A DNA stretch of 64,000 bases, from contig CANTUQ010000037.1 of the NCBI GenBank assembly GCA_947683425.1, positions 1 through 64,000 on the forward strand, in the 5' to 3' direction. Under the pieces are notes generated by a model. It did not search any database and was not told the DNA's origin. It saw only the letters and a program-made list of their open reading frames with translations. Below are positions 11,034-22,551 of the stretch, one piece after another (the first letter of the stretch is position 1; the number at the start of each line of letters is the position of its first letter). Source of the DNA: Excoecaria cochinchinensis (taxonomy: Eukaryota > Streptophyta > Magnoliopsida > Malpighiales > Euphorbiaceae). The position numbers and the translations under genes were made by a program.

Positions 11034-11669
11034 CCTCAAAGTCAAACCTGATAATAATTTAATGCACTACTTTGCTCACACGTTTAAACAAAATGTCAAC
11101 ACCAGTGGAGAGTGTACTAAGACCAATATCACCCATGGTAAGAGTTTAATATAGTCTTGAAAAGTTTCATAATCTCAGTTGCTTAATTGAGTGGGCAAAA
11201 AATTTTAATCAAAAAAAAAAAGAAACTTGGTATGACTGTAAATAATTGGCTTAGCATTCACACAAGAAGTGTTGACTTAAAAAAGACTAACACTCAATTT
11301 TGGATTTTAATGGATAACAAAACTTTCTAAAACCAATTAGTTTTGGGCTTTTTAAAGTTCATATTTGCCGGTCGACTTCATTAAAACTGATGGCAGTTCC
11401 TTTATCTGGATCAAAATAGGCTAGACGTATTCTATTTTAAAATCAGAATCAAATTTAGTGTTCAATAATGTTTTAAAGATCAAGATTCTTTGGGAAATAA
11501 ATATAAAATCATTTTATGAGGATTCACACACTCACATACAACTCATTCATTGTATTAAAAGATTTTTTAAAACCACATCATGACATATTTAATTTAATTC
11601 TTTTCTGAACTTAAATTTTTCATAAAAACACATCTTTGAAACAAAAAAATCTAAATGATTTTCTTGCTA
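11034..11669. other. No gene seen
   Basis: AT-rich spacer between the hAT element and the left arm of MULE element A. No supported coding sequence or repeat was found. Confidence 0.6.
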
Positions 11670-12333
11670 TTGGGATTTATCAGGGTTTTTTTAAATTTGG
11701 TGTAATTTTTAGAAAAATAGGGCAACAATAAACAATATTGGGGTTTTGGAGTGTTGGAAACCCGCACATTTATGTGCTGGTTTTGATCAGAGTGGGGCCA
11801 GCTAGGTTGACCGGCTAGTGTGCCAGTTTCTGGCACAAAGCTGCAGCTCACAGTACACCTGCGTGAGCTGCAGCAGGACTATCTCTCTGATTTTTTTTTT
11901 AAAAAAATTGTTAAGTTAACGTTTCTTCCTTTCTTTCTTTCATTTATCACTCTCTCATTCCGTTCTTTAATTCATCGTTCTCTCCTTTTTTCTTTCTTTA
12001 CTCCGTTTCTTTCTTTACTCCGTTTCTTTCATTCTATTTTCAAAATTTTCAACCATTTTATTTTATATCCAATATAACTCTAATTAAAGGTAATATTATT
12101 GTGATTTAGTATTTATTTTTGTTAAACAAAATTTTTATTGTTATTAATCTTATCTTCATGATTAATTTGTAAGTGGTGATAATTTTAAAAATTATCTAAT
12201 TTCAACATTAAAGGTAAGACATTACTATTTTTGTTTTTATGAAAAATAGATTTAGTTTAAGTCGATTAGCAGATTTGGAAAATTAAAAAAAAATATATTA
12301 TTTGCAAGCAAATAACAAAATTTGTAAATAATA
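11670..12333 (+). repeat. Left terminal inverted repeat of MULE element A
   Basis: This matches the reverse complement of 32118-32805, with shared blocks such as AAATTTGGTGTAATTTTT, GGGCAACA.TAAACAATATTG, GCACATTTATGTGC, CAGAGTGGGGCCAGCT and TATTATTTGCAAGCAAATAAC. Similarity ends near 12333. It holds two strong hairpins: GTGCCAG/CTGGCAC at 11819-11836 and GCTGCAGCTCAC/GTGAGCTGCAGC at 11840-11874. Confidence 0.85.
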
Positions 12334-12799
12334 ATTAATTAGAAGAATTATTTTTTAACAGATAAATTGCTCGTGTCCAAATTGATGATTTTTTTTAAGA
12401 CTAAACATCGCAATAATATTTAATAAAATGGTTAAATTATTTATAGAAACATATAAATAAATATGATTCATTAGCTTATGTTACCTAAAGAATATAGGCA
12501 TATACTATATAGGTATAGGAATTATTTGTGGATACAAAAATTATATATATCTATAATTAATCAATAAGTTATGGAGAGTAGAATTATTTTAATAAATTTG
12601 TTCCCCTTAAATATTTTTCAATGTTTAATTTTTAGTTAAATGTAGGTTTCAACATAGATTTTTATCATTTAGGCGCTGAACAAATCAACCCAAGTCCTAT
12701 TAATTGGGAGTTATTAATAATGCAAGGGAAACATTGATCCGATGCGATATGGAATATATATATATATATATATTGTAGATTAATAAATATCGACTAGAA
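12334..12799. other. AT-rich 5' flank of PMD-A
   Basis: Non-coding stretch between the left arm and the first recognisable PMD codons, with a TA microsatellite at 12755-12772. It should hold the PMD-A promoter and first exon, but the equivalent of PMD-B exon 1 is not readable here. Confidence 0.55.
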
Positions 12800-14890
12800 T
12801 TTAATTACATCACTCGTTGAAAGGTGGAGACCGAAAACGCACACGTTTCGTCTCACATGTGGTAAAACAACAGTAACACTTCAAGATGTAAGGATTTTGA
12901 CAGTGTTACCGATTGAGGGTCAACCTGTAACTAGAATAACAAATCTTAATTGGATGATAGTTTGTTATAATTTACTTGGAGCAGTTCCTCCGGCCACAAA
13001 TATGTGTGGTGGTAAAATTAAGATGACGTGGTTCGATAATGTATTTGGTGATATTCCCGATAATGCAACATTTGAGTTATTACGGCAGCATGCTCGTGCA
13101 TGGATTCTTAGATGTTTTGGTAGATTGTTATTTTCTTCACAATCATCGAGCATGATCCACCTAATGTTCCTACATTTATTAGAGGATTTGGAAACCGTTG
13201 GCCAATATAGTTGGAGGTCAGCTTGTCTAGCCTGGCTTTATAGAGAATTATGCAGAGTAACGTGCCCTGATGCTAAGGAGTTGTTGGATATCTACAACTC
13301 CTATAAATATGGGCGTGGGAGAGACTTTCTCAGTTTAGACCAGAACATTTATAGGCATATGCTTTAAACAGAATAATGTCTTACGGATTCAGATATCATT
13401 AATTTTATGAATATAAATTAATTTTTATATGTCATCTTGTTTTTAATAATGCGATATGATATTTGAGCATCGTGGTGGACAGAACCATTGGATCGAAATA
13501 TCATGGACAGAAAGGATATATAGACATAGAAATATTAGATACACAGGCGCTTGAAGAGGTACTTAGTGAAATTCAATTAATTTATATACAAATTATTTTA
13601 ATAGATATTTAATTTATGAATTATTTAAAATAAACAGATTTAAATTTTTCTTATATTTTGCGATATAGTTTGAGTGGGAGCCTTACAATAATGTAATCCA
13701 ATTGCTCCCCAATTATTGTAGAAGTGGATAGCAAAGTTAGATGGTTGTTATTCCACTGATTTGTTTCTATATAATTGAATGGCACCATCCCGATAGGGTC
13801 ATGCGGCAATTTGGTTTTGATCAGCCAATTACATCTCAACCCCTTATACAAGATAATCTGTATATGATAGATCTGCGGGGCCAAAACCATTAGAATTGGG
13901 TCGTTGAATTTGCCGTGTTCATAAATGAATGGAACAACCGACATACACCTGTTGTGATTGGCCAACATCCAAGGCAACCATTGCGTAATCGATTTGAATA
14001 CATGCAATGGTACGTGCAACGAACTAGATGATGGTTAACCCCAATTGGTGCATCTCGTGGAGCAACAGTAAGTATTCCAAACCAGTTTATTTAGCATAAT
14101 TATAAATAAATTAATGCTTCAAAATGTGTGTATTGTTTGGGAAATAATACTACTAAATTTAATTATTTTATGCTGATGGTGTTGAAAGATTATACCATGA
14201 ACCTAGCGAATCTTTGAACAATAGTAAGATAATGGAAAGCATTCTAGCTGCAGTCGGTTATGAGGATTAAACTTCAACTGAGTATCCCCAACAACATTGT
14301 CCAAATCATGTTAATGTTGCACCTATGGAACAACAATTTGAAGGCTTTTATACTCGACGACATAGGACTAGAATGATTGAGAGGCAATCGAATGTGGATC
14401 AAATATATTATGATCTAAATGTCATGCAAATTCCACCACCTATGTCATGGCCTTTTATGAAATGGATGTACCTCATGATCAATTCGCGACTCAATTTGAT
14501 GGTTCAAATTTTTCAAATTTTTAAATCGATGGATCGACCAACTCAAATCCAGGAATACCAATGTCAAGTCCGAATGAAGAAACACCTAGTGCGTACATAG
14601 TTCTTGCGTTTAATACTGAATGTACATCAACACAAAGTGGAAATGAAAATGACTTCTTTCACCAAATATTTGGAAGAACCAAACCCCCAAGCAAGTTATG
14701 AGGGTCCTCCATTTACTGATTTCTGTAATGATGTTATCGGTGGTGATGTATGATCGAGTGACGCATAAGAGGGTGATGCACCACATGGTGAACAACAATG
14801 ACGGTATCTTGACCGAAATAGAAGGCCCACTAGATGTGGTACATGATCATATTTTATTAATTAAAATGTTAGCCAAAAACTGCCACTAAA
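12800..14890 (+). pseudogene. PMD-A: plant mobile domain (aminotransferase-like) protein, pseudogene
   Basis: The frame from about 12800 reads SLVERWRPKTHTF, LTVLPIEGQPVT, an HARAWILRCFGRLLF block and YSWRSACLAWLYRELCR. These align block by block with PMD-B at 46268-47001. The second half is readable at 13660-14070 (FYIIEWHHPDRVMRQFG, FINEWNN, MQWYVQRTR) with several stops. The C-terminal tail at 14170-14600 includes IPPPMSWPF. Conserved blocks and exon order match the PMD family, seen in host genes such as MAIN/MAIL1 and in plant transposons. Missing exon 1, stops and frame breaks make it non-functional. Confidence 0.8.
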
Positions 14891-15737
14891 TATGTAATTT
14901 TTTTAAAATATTTTAAAGTTTTGATTTTTAGTATGTATTTTTTTTTAGTATTTGATATGCTTAATTTAACATCATATTACTATATTATTAATATTTTTAC
15001 TTTTTTTTAAAAAAATATTTATTGTTATTTTCATAATATAAGGCTTCTTTTAATGTTTAACTCCATTTCAAATAGGAACCAATTTACTAACTTTATAAGG
15101 AAATAATGTGTGAAACATTTGTTGATTAGAATGTGACCAAAAATAATAATAATAATCAAAATTTACAAACCTTTCTAAAAGTTGGCCAACTTTTTATTAT
15201 CCTAATAGCAAAAAAAAAAAAAAAAAGGTTAAAACATGGCTTTTTATTTACATAAATAGTTGCCTTTTATTTTAATACATTTAGCATTAACTTTAAAGTG
15301 TAAAGATAGGTTTTTATGGCTTAAAGATAGGATTAACTTGAACGTGGCTTTTCATATAGTCATGCATTGCATACACTGAGTGGCGAGTTCTTCGTTTGTC
15401 TGTTTGTTTGTTTGTTTTTTAAATCTTTGTTATGTTAACAAAAATCGGAAAAGGGTATTATAAATTTATTGGAAGTCACGTGTGGTTTGTGGTCTTATAT
15501 TATAAATTTATAATTGACTTTTAGAGAAAAATTTATATCATAGTTGTTTGTCATTCGCGACAGTGGGTAATTGTTATATATAGGCGCGTCTAAAGAATAA
15601 AAAAAATAATAAATTAATGCATTTAATAACAATGCATGAAAGAGGATGAACTAAAAATAAATGGCTAGTAATATTAAATGGACACAAATATTATATAGAT
15701 ACAAGTATATCAAACTACATATTTCCTAATTAATCAA
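14891..15737. other. Spacer between convergent genes of MULE element A
   Basis: AT-rich sequence with a poly-A run near 15210-15227 and a (TTTG)n tract near 15398. No supported coding sequence was seen. In element B the equivalent spacer is only about 110 bp, so this one has expanded or gained an unrecognised insertion. Confidence 0.6.
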
Positions 15738-17956
15738 TGTAATTTGATGGTCCGGCCAAGTTTGGTCTCGTCTTTCTATTATGCCCCTCATTTCTGAATA
15801 GTGTACATCGTTTATACCTGCTACGTTCTCTATTATCCATTTAATTTCGATATCGAGAAGTCCTGGACCGGCCCTTTTTCCTTACAAGCTCCGGATTAGG
15901 CATTAGAGTTGGTCCAACATATGGAAGCCAGTAATCACGGTGTGCATGTGGTTAGAAAAATGAACTATAACTGCTCAATGCCTCCGAGAGTTTATAGCAC
16001 TTGTTGACATATGTCCACATATCAACACATATATGCATACATGCCGCTAAAATGTGTGAACATGGCATTTTAGTACCTTAGAATTTCCCACATTCACATT
16101 GACGACAATTCAAATTAACAGCTTGCGTGTTATTACCTTTTCTTTTGCTTTTTTGATTTTTAGTTCTTATTGTGAAAATTCCTGTACACCGACCAAAACT
16201 CTCAAGTCTGTGCATATAAGCTTTCTGAGCACGCTTTGCCGTCTCATCCAAATAATTTTGTGTGTATGTATTATCAGCTACTATCTGAGCTCGATACATG
16301 TACCTTCTATCATCAAAAAATTTTACAAGCTTGGCAAATACATGCTCTACAACACAATAAACTGGCATCATCCTAACAGCCTTTAAAGCACTATTTACAC
16401 TCTCACTAATGTTGGTTGTAATATGCACATACCTATGACCATTATCATGAGATAAGGTCCACTTGTTCGAAGAGTTTTGCATGGCCTAGTTGTAAGAGTC
16501 GATATCAAGTTCTTTTATCTCATCCATTCGTTTTGTAAATTTTCATAGTTGGAAATTATTACCTATCAATAAGGTTCACGAATATTAATAACTTTTAAAA
16601 CTTTTGACATATCGATAAGTATAAAAATAATATAACATGGTGGTTGAAATCATACCCGCCTTATATAACATGTCCTTAATTTTTGAATTTCTGTGAACAA
16701 TATTGTAGTTGCCTACAAAGTGATGGAGACAATATCTATGGTAAGCTAATGGCTCATTCCAATCACTACTATCATCACGAAATAATGCCATAATACCTGC
16801 ATGCCAGTTAAAAATAACAGTTATACCTTATTGCTTAGTGACATACTACCTAATGCATGTCATGAACCAACCCCAACTAGACTTATTCTCACTTTCACTA
16901 ATAGCTAATGCTATCGAGTATAAGAAACTATTACCATCGATAGCACTTGCAATTAACAAAGTTTAATGGAACTTTTCTATCATAAACGTTCCATCGATAA
17001 GCAAAACTAGCTTGCAGTGAGGTAGTCCATCTATACATGGCTTAAATACCTGGAAGAGTCTTTTGAATTGCTTGCAATGAGATTTATACTATCTTCAATA
17101 ACAAAGTCATAAATAGTTCCAGGATTGTATGTCTCCACAGTTTTTAGGTATCCAGGCAACTTTCCATATAAAGCCTTATAATTACTGAATATCTCCTTTA
17201 ACACCTTAGTCTTTGCATACTAGGCCTTATTGTAGGTTATCTCATAATGGAAACGATTACTGATAAGTAAAATTGGCTTGCAGTGAGGTAGTCCATCTAT
17301 ACATGGCTTGAATACCCAGAAGAGTCTTTTGAATTGCTTGCAATAAGATTTTATACTATCTTCAATAATAAAGTCATAGATAGTTCTAGGATTGTATGTC
17401 TCCGTAGCTTTTAAGTATCCAGGCAACTTTCCATATGAAGCCTCGTAATTACCAAATATCTCCTCTAACGCCTTAGTCTTTGCATACCAGGCCTTATTGT
17501 AGGTTACCTCATAATTGAAACGATTCCTGATATTAGCAATTATAATGCTAACTCTGAGATTCGGAGCAACATTAACCATTGCCGATATGCAATCACAAAT
17601 TATTTGCGAATCTAATTGTCTATGGTGTTGGGATACCAATAATGCATTACAATTATAAGGTTTCTTATATACACCGATGATCCAATAAGTAGATGTCATT
17701 TTCTTCATTGCTCCGTCTTCATGGACAACATATATCAGTAAGCATGCAGCATACCGCCCAGTACGATAGTTTCGACTCAACACCTTTATATGAAACATTA
17801 TTCTAAATTGAAAATTTCTTCACACATGCCTTGATCACTTCATCCTTCGATGTGAAGGCCAATCCTTTGCATAACTCAGAAACACCATCCTATCTTAGCA
17901 TTGGCAAATCATTATACATGTTAATCTTAGCTTCAGCCAAATTAATAGATGTGTGG
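15738..17956 (-). pseudogene. MULE-A transposase, DNA-binding, DDE and SWIM part (broken)
   Basis: Reading down the minus strand: the DBD end and DDE start (17220-17798, with KAWYAKTKALEEIFGNYEAS and KRLFWVFKPCIDGLPHCKP), the DDE core (16585-17060, LLIDGTFM then ASAIDGN and KSSWGWFM), the NISESVNSALKAVRMMP block with the catalytic Glu (16340-16420), and the SWIM start CRQCECGKF (16078-16110). A degraded tail follows, GRxRTSRYRN then a zinc knuckle lacking its cysteines. The second catalytic aspartate, DRH in MULE-B, reads NWH here, and stops are frequent. It would have moved the element by cut-and-paste. It is now dead. Confidence 0.85.
17003..17536. repeat. Tandem duplication of about 266 bp inside MULE-A transposase
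   Basis: Two adjacent copies begin near 17003 and 17269, both carrying CTTGCAGTGAGGTAGTCC and, later, TTTGCATAC.AGGCCTTATT. On the protein the duplication joins the block before the first catalytic aspartate (KPILLI) back to upstream DBD sequence (NRFHYEITYNKA). It therefore interrupts the DDE domain exactly at its first catalytic residue. Confidence 0.85.
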
Positions 17957-18251
17957 TGCCACTACAAAAAAAAAGGAAATTAGCGATAGAAATTTCCATC
18001 GCTAATTTGAGAAATTTTGTTGCTAATTGATTTTAGCGACAAAACAACTAACTGTCACAAAAAAAATTACGACTAAAATATAAAACAGTCGCTAAAAATA
18101 GCGACAGAAAAAATTGTCGCTAAATATAAAAGATTTCGTCGGTAAATAACCCATAAGATTGGTCGTCATAAATGTTAAAAATTTATTAGTGACAAAAAAT
18201 TCAGTCGCTATTCTATCGCTAAAAATATTAATTTTTTTATTTTTTAATTTA

Positions 18252-18293
<42 letters not shown>

Positions 18294-18988
18294 ATCCAAA
18301 ATTTAATTTATATAAATAATAATTATGCAATTTTATTAACAATGCTATTAATTTAAAAAATATAATATTATAGAAGTATATTAAATTGTACAATTAAGAG
18401 TGCAAATGGTAGAACTTCATCCTTCGATGTGAAGGCCAATCCTTTGCATAACTCAAAAACACCATCCTATCTTAGCATTGGCAAATCATTATACATGTTA
18501 ATCTTAGCTTCAGCCAAATTAATAAATGTGTGGTGCCACTACAAAAAAAAAAAAAAGGAAATTAGCGACAGACATTTCCGTCGCTAATTTGAGAAATTTT
18601 GTCGCTAATTTATTTTAGCGACAAAACAACTAACTGTCACAAGAAAAATTACGACTAAAATATAAAACAGTCGCTAAAAATAGCGACGAAAAAAATCGTC
18701 GCTAAATATAAAAGATTCCGTCGCTAAATAACCCATAAGATTGGTCGTCATAAATGTTAAAAATTTATTAGTGACAAAAAATTCAGTTGCTATTCCATCG
18801 CTAAAAATATTAATTTTTTTTTATTTTTTAATATTAATTTTTTTATTTAATTTATTATTATTATTATTACATCCAAAATTTAATTTATATAAATAATAAT
18901 TATGCAATATTATTAACAATACTATTAATTTAAAAAATATAATATTATAGAAGTATATTAAATTGTACAATTAAGAGTGCAAATGGTC
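17837..18988. repeat. Tandem duplication of 577 bp spanning the transposase gene and CACTA-1 left end
   Basis: 17837-18413 and 18414-18988 are near-identical. Both start ACTTCATCCTTCGATGTGAA, run through the TGC target site and the CACTACAAAAA terminus, and end GTGCAAATGGT. Because each copy contains both gene sequence and transposon end, the duplication happened after CACTA-1 inserted. The differences are a shorter (ATT)n tract and a longer A-run in the second copy. Confidence 0.9.
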
Positions 18989-20566
18989 GATTCGATTTTG
19001 GACTGAACCAAATAGACCGAAAATCGAACTTATATTCAATAAAATAAAATCATTTAAAATAACTTAAAGTAAAATAACATACATAAATTTTTCATATTAT
19101 ATTCCTAATAAATACTAAGCAAAATTGCACTAAAAAATACATTAAAAATAAATACAACATAAAATTTGATTAATAATACATTTTGATTTCATAACTTGAT
19201 TGGTCTCGGACTAAGAGTTTGAGTCTCATCTTGAATAGAGGCCTAAAATAAATAAAAAAAAAACAATTCCAATACTTATTCATCAAATGCAAGATACTCT
19301 TTTCAATAATAAAAATAATAAAACAATAATAAGTTGGTTTAATGTATAAGTTGGATCTGAATGTTACCATCTATTCTAAGAACCGTAACATTAGAATATT
19401 AAAATTTTCTACTTAAAATTATAAGTTCCTCCAAACGTACTATCAAATTCTGTCAAAATTTCGACAGAATTTCCTTTATAATATTGCCTAATCTCCCTGT
19501 AAAGAAAAAATCTTTTAACACTTCTAAATATCACACATTCAATCACCATACTCCAATCAAACTCCTATCAACTAACAATCCGCTCAGAAAGAGGTGACGT
19601 TCCACATCAATCCTTTTTTTTTTTCAACATAAAATGAAAGTATAACTGTAACCTAATTATGTTATTATATAACTGTAACCTAATTATGTTATTATTATTA
19701 GATTTAGCTTAATGGGTTGGTCCAACTTTCTGATATAGAGTAATTAAACGATAGTAATCAATTTTACCAACTAATAAGCTCATAAAGAGGTGATGTGGAG
19801 CTAGTTTAGGTTCACTACGTCATGGAAAAGCAGAGGTTTTAATTTAACTACGATAAATGACACATGCCACATATAGTCATCATAATCATAGATTAAATAA
19901 AAGAGAAATAGCTTAGCAATAGTACAAAATAATTAGCGAATTAATAGCAATGCAAACTCATATTTAATGATTATAATAACAGTAAAAAGAAAGATGTTTG
20001 ATCATATATAGCTATGGTTACAACTCAATTGAGAACCAAGGCTGCAACCTATATATAAAGTTGGTTATTTTATTATATATTTTTAACTTTTAATTTATTA
20101 TTTTTTAAATTAAGTTTAAAATTTTAATCAAGCAAGGCATGTTTAATTTTATCATTCAAGTTCTGCTAGCAATGTCTTGAACAATATCCAACCAAATATG
20201 TCTTCTGAAAATCATTTTATCATTGTGCAAATTGAATAAATTTAAAAGCATTCCTCCAAACTTGAAAACATTTGATCAGAGGTTACACGAGATAAGTACT
20301 AAAAGCACAACTAACCAGATTAGAACCAACCAAAATAATAAGATATTCCAATTTAAACCAAAGGTTGTCCAAATTTCATCATTTAACAATCAAAAGAGAA
20401 ACATTCTTAAGTAACCTAAGGCAATGATATCCAAATTTTATCACCCAGTCATCAGAAGAAATACACTATTATATTTATAAAACTTAAGCACCAAAAGATT
20501 AAATAGAAAGGAATTCATCAAAATCAGCGGATGCTTAAAACCTAAAGACACTAAAAAGCACCAACC

Positions 20567-20698
20567 TGTGTCTATATATTTCAGACCACGAAGAAGCTAA
20601 TACAGGAAAAATTGATAATGGTTAGGAGTAAAATCATCATTTGCCTTAATTACTTGATGAAGATCAGATTCCATCAACTCAAAAACAACATAGATATC
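20567..20698 (-). pseudogene. Captured MAP kinase exon
   Basis: The minus strand from 20698 reads 44 codons beginning DIYVVFELMESDLHQ, followed by VIKANDDFTP, HYQFFLY, a stop (TAG in the place of Gln) and LLRGLKYI. This is the hinge and helix-D/E region of plant MAP kinases, and the wording resembles the TDY-type group. A TTTTAG acceptor lies just before it and a GGTTGG donor-like site just after, so it is one exon with intron edges. The HRDLKP catalytic loop and the activation loop are absent. It lies inside CACTA-1, so it is a captured fragment and no longer a kinase gene. Confidence 0.82.
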
Positions 20699-20929
20699 TA
20701 AAAGACCAGTCTTCATATCTATATGCTTTCCTATCCATCATATCTAAAATTACAACAATGATAAAACAAATAAAAAGTCTATATTTCTAAGTAATAATAC
20801 AAGGGATTCATCTATTTAATACTAAATGAACAAATCAACAAAAGAAATTGGCAAATCCAATAAAATAGAACAATTTAAAGAGCAAAAACTGAAGTGCACA
20901 TACCATTTTCAACGACAGTCAAATCTATC

Positions 20930-21400
20930 TGCCGATCAACGGTCATCGGAGAATCGGCGAAAAGACACCCCCACTGCCGACTCGAAGCCCAAGACATCAG
21001 GGACCTCCTGCCGACATCATGCACCCAAAATCCACACCGTTTGATCAGGATCTATGCCGAAATGCCACGGTTCCACAACTAAGATCTCATCGTCGATGAC
21101 GAGTGGGGACAATCGGTAGGTATAGGGATGAACGCCTCGCCTTTAGAATCCCGGTGATGTGGCTCATGTCGTCGTCTGACACCAGAGCTGACCGAAAAAG
21201 GGGAGAGAAGCTTCAGCTTCCCTCTCGCGAAGCAGGAGCATACGGTAAGCTCGACGGGGAAGAGGGCAGTGCTGGCTCGGCCCCGTCTGTCGTCGGTGGT
21301 GGCGGACCGTCTCGGCTTCCCTAGTGATGGGTTGCCGGCACTGGTAAGGGTCGCCCCTTCCTCTCCGCGCGCAGTCCCTCTCTCTCGTTTTCTATCTTCA
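20930..21400. other. GC-rich island inside CACTA-1
   Basis: This GC-rich block contrasts sharply with the surrounding AT-rich DNA. Overlapping open frames exist on both strands (21079-21447 minus; 21103-21324 and 21269-21475 plus), but none shows a motif I recognise. CG-rich words such as GTCGGTGGTGGCGGACCG suggest a captured promoter/5'UTR region, possibly of the same or another host gene. A splice-donor-like AATGGTATGTG reads on the minus strand near 20900. Confidence 0.5.
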
Positions 21401-22440
21401 CTCTTTCCTGCATTTTTCCTTTCTTTGATTTTAAATTCCGTGTTCATCTTCTTCTTTCTTTCTTTTTTTTTTTAAGTATTTATTTATTTATTTATGATTT
21501 AATTATTTAATCAAAATTGACACTTAACTATTTTTCGGGTCTAAAGTTAACATTCAATAAAAAAATTTCTACCGGATTATTTTCATTTTTTTATCTATAT
21601 ATACATACATATATTAATTTAGTCAAAGTTATTAATTCAAAAACCGAAAATAATATCAACACATATTCCTTAATAAATTTTTTTTATTAATATTAATTTA
21701 ATTTTACCCATCTAAATAATATTTTCATTAAATTTTTAAATAATTGAATAATAAAAAAATTATTTTAGACAAATTAAAAATAAAATCCATAATATAAAAC
21801 GATTACAAGCTAAAAAAATACAATTAAAAAAATTATCTTAATTAATGAGAGTACTAAAAAATTATTAAATTTTGTTTACAATTGTTTTAATTATATAATT
21901 TTAAAATTAAATGTTAATCTTATCGAGATTAGCAAAAGGACTAAATTCCAATATAATTTAATTTCTTAAGAAAAAATATTAAAAATAATTAATAACCATA
22001 AGCATGTGTGCATATTTTTATTAATATAATACTTAGTAAAATAAATAATCAAAATTTTAAATTTTTTAAAAATTTAAGTTAGAATAGTGCCGGATAATTT
22101 ATTGCTATTTTGTCGCTAAATTATCACTAATTTAATTAAAAATTTGAAAACTTTTTAGCGACGGAATAATCCGTCGCTATTTAGTCAGTAAAATTGTTGA
22201 AAATTTGCATGTCCACGACATTTAAAAAACCATCGCTAATTAGCGACTAAAAAATTTCGTTGCTAAATTCAATTGCAAAAAAAGGCGCCACCAATTTGCC
22301 GTCAAAAATTAGCGACGATTTTTTATTTCCGTCGCTATTCCATCGCGAAGATTGGAAAAAAGAATTTTTGCGGCTAATTCTCAAAATAGTCACTATTTAG
22401 TCCCTAATTTTCGTCGCTAATTTGTGTTTTTTTTGTAGTG

Positions 22441-22551
22441 TGCACAGATGCAAAGTGAAATTGTGAAATATTGAACTGATCATCAGGTCAATCTCTAACC
22501 TCATTCATGTGCAGATTTTGAAGATTTTCTGTCATATGAATTGAACTATAT
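22441..22551 (-). pseudogene. MULE-A transposase gene fragment between two CACTA insertions
   Basis: This 111-bp piece lies between the TGC duplication of CACTA-1 and the TAT duplication of CACTA-2. Removing CACTA-2 joins it in frame to 25237-25478 on the minus strand: the frame DDHFVSY continues into SSIHMTENLQNLHMNEV before a stop. It is the acidic linker between the N-terminal region and the DNA-binding domain. Confidence 0.75.

Larger units (their letters stand above)
17960..22440. mobile_element. CACTA-1: non-autonomous CACTA transposon with captured MAP kinase exon
   Basis: The ends are CACTACAAAAAAAA (left, at 17960, with a duplicated copy at 18537) and TTTTTTTTGTAGTG (right, to 22440). 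Both sides carry the 3-bp target duplication TGC (17957-17959 and 22441-22443). Subterminal repeats TTAGCGACGGAAT/CGTCGCTAA fill both ends in inverted orientation (17975-18230, 18550-18800 and 22090-22430). No transposase is encoded. The interior has hAT-like sequence after 18985, a MAP kinase exon (20567-20698, minus) and a GC-rich island (20930-21400). It sits in the minus-strand MULE-A transposase gene. Confidence 0.92.

Noticed and set aside
18159..18356. Tyr-run frame as a membrane peptide
   Set aside because: It is a translation of an (ATT)n tract inside CACTA-1.
21079..21447. 122-codon frame in CACTA-1 as a protein gene
   Set aside because: No motif, overlapping frames on the other strand, and GC-rich UTR-like composition.
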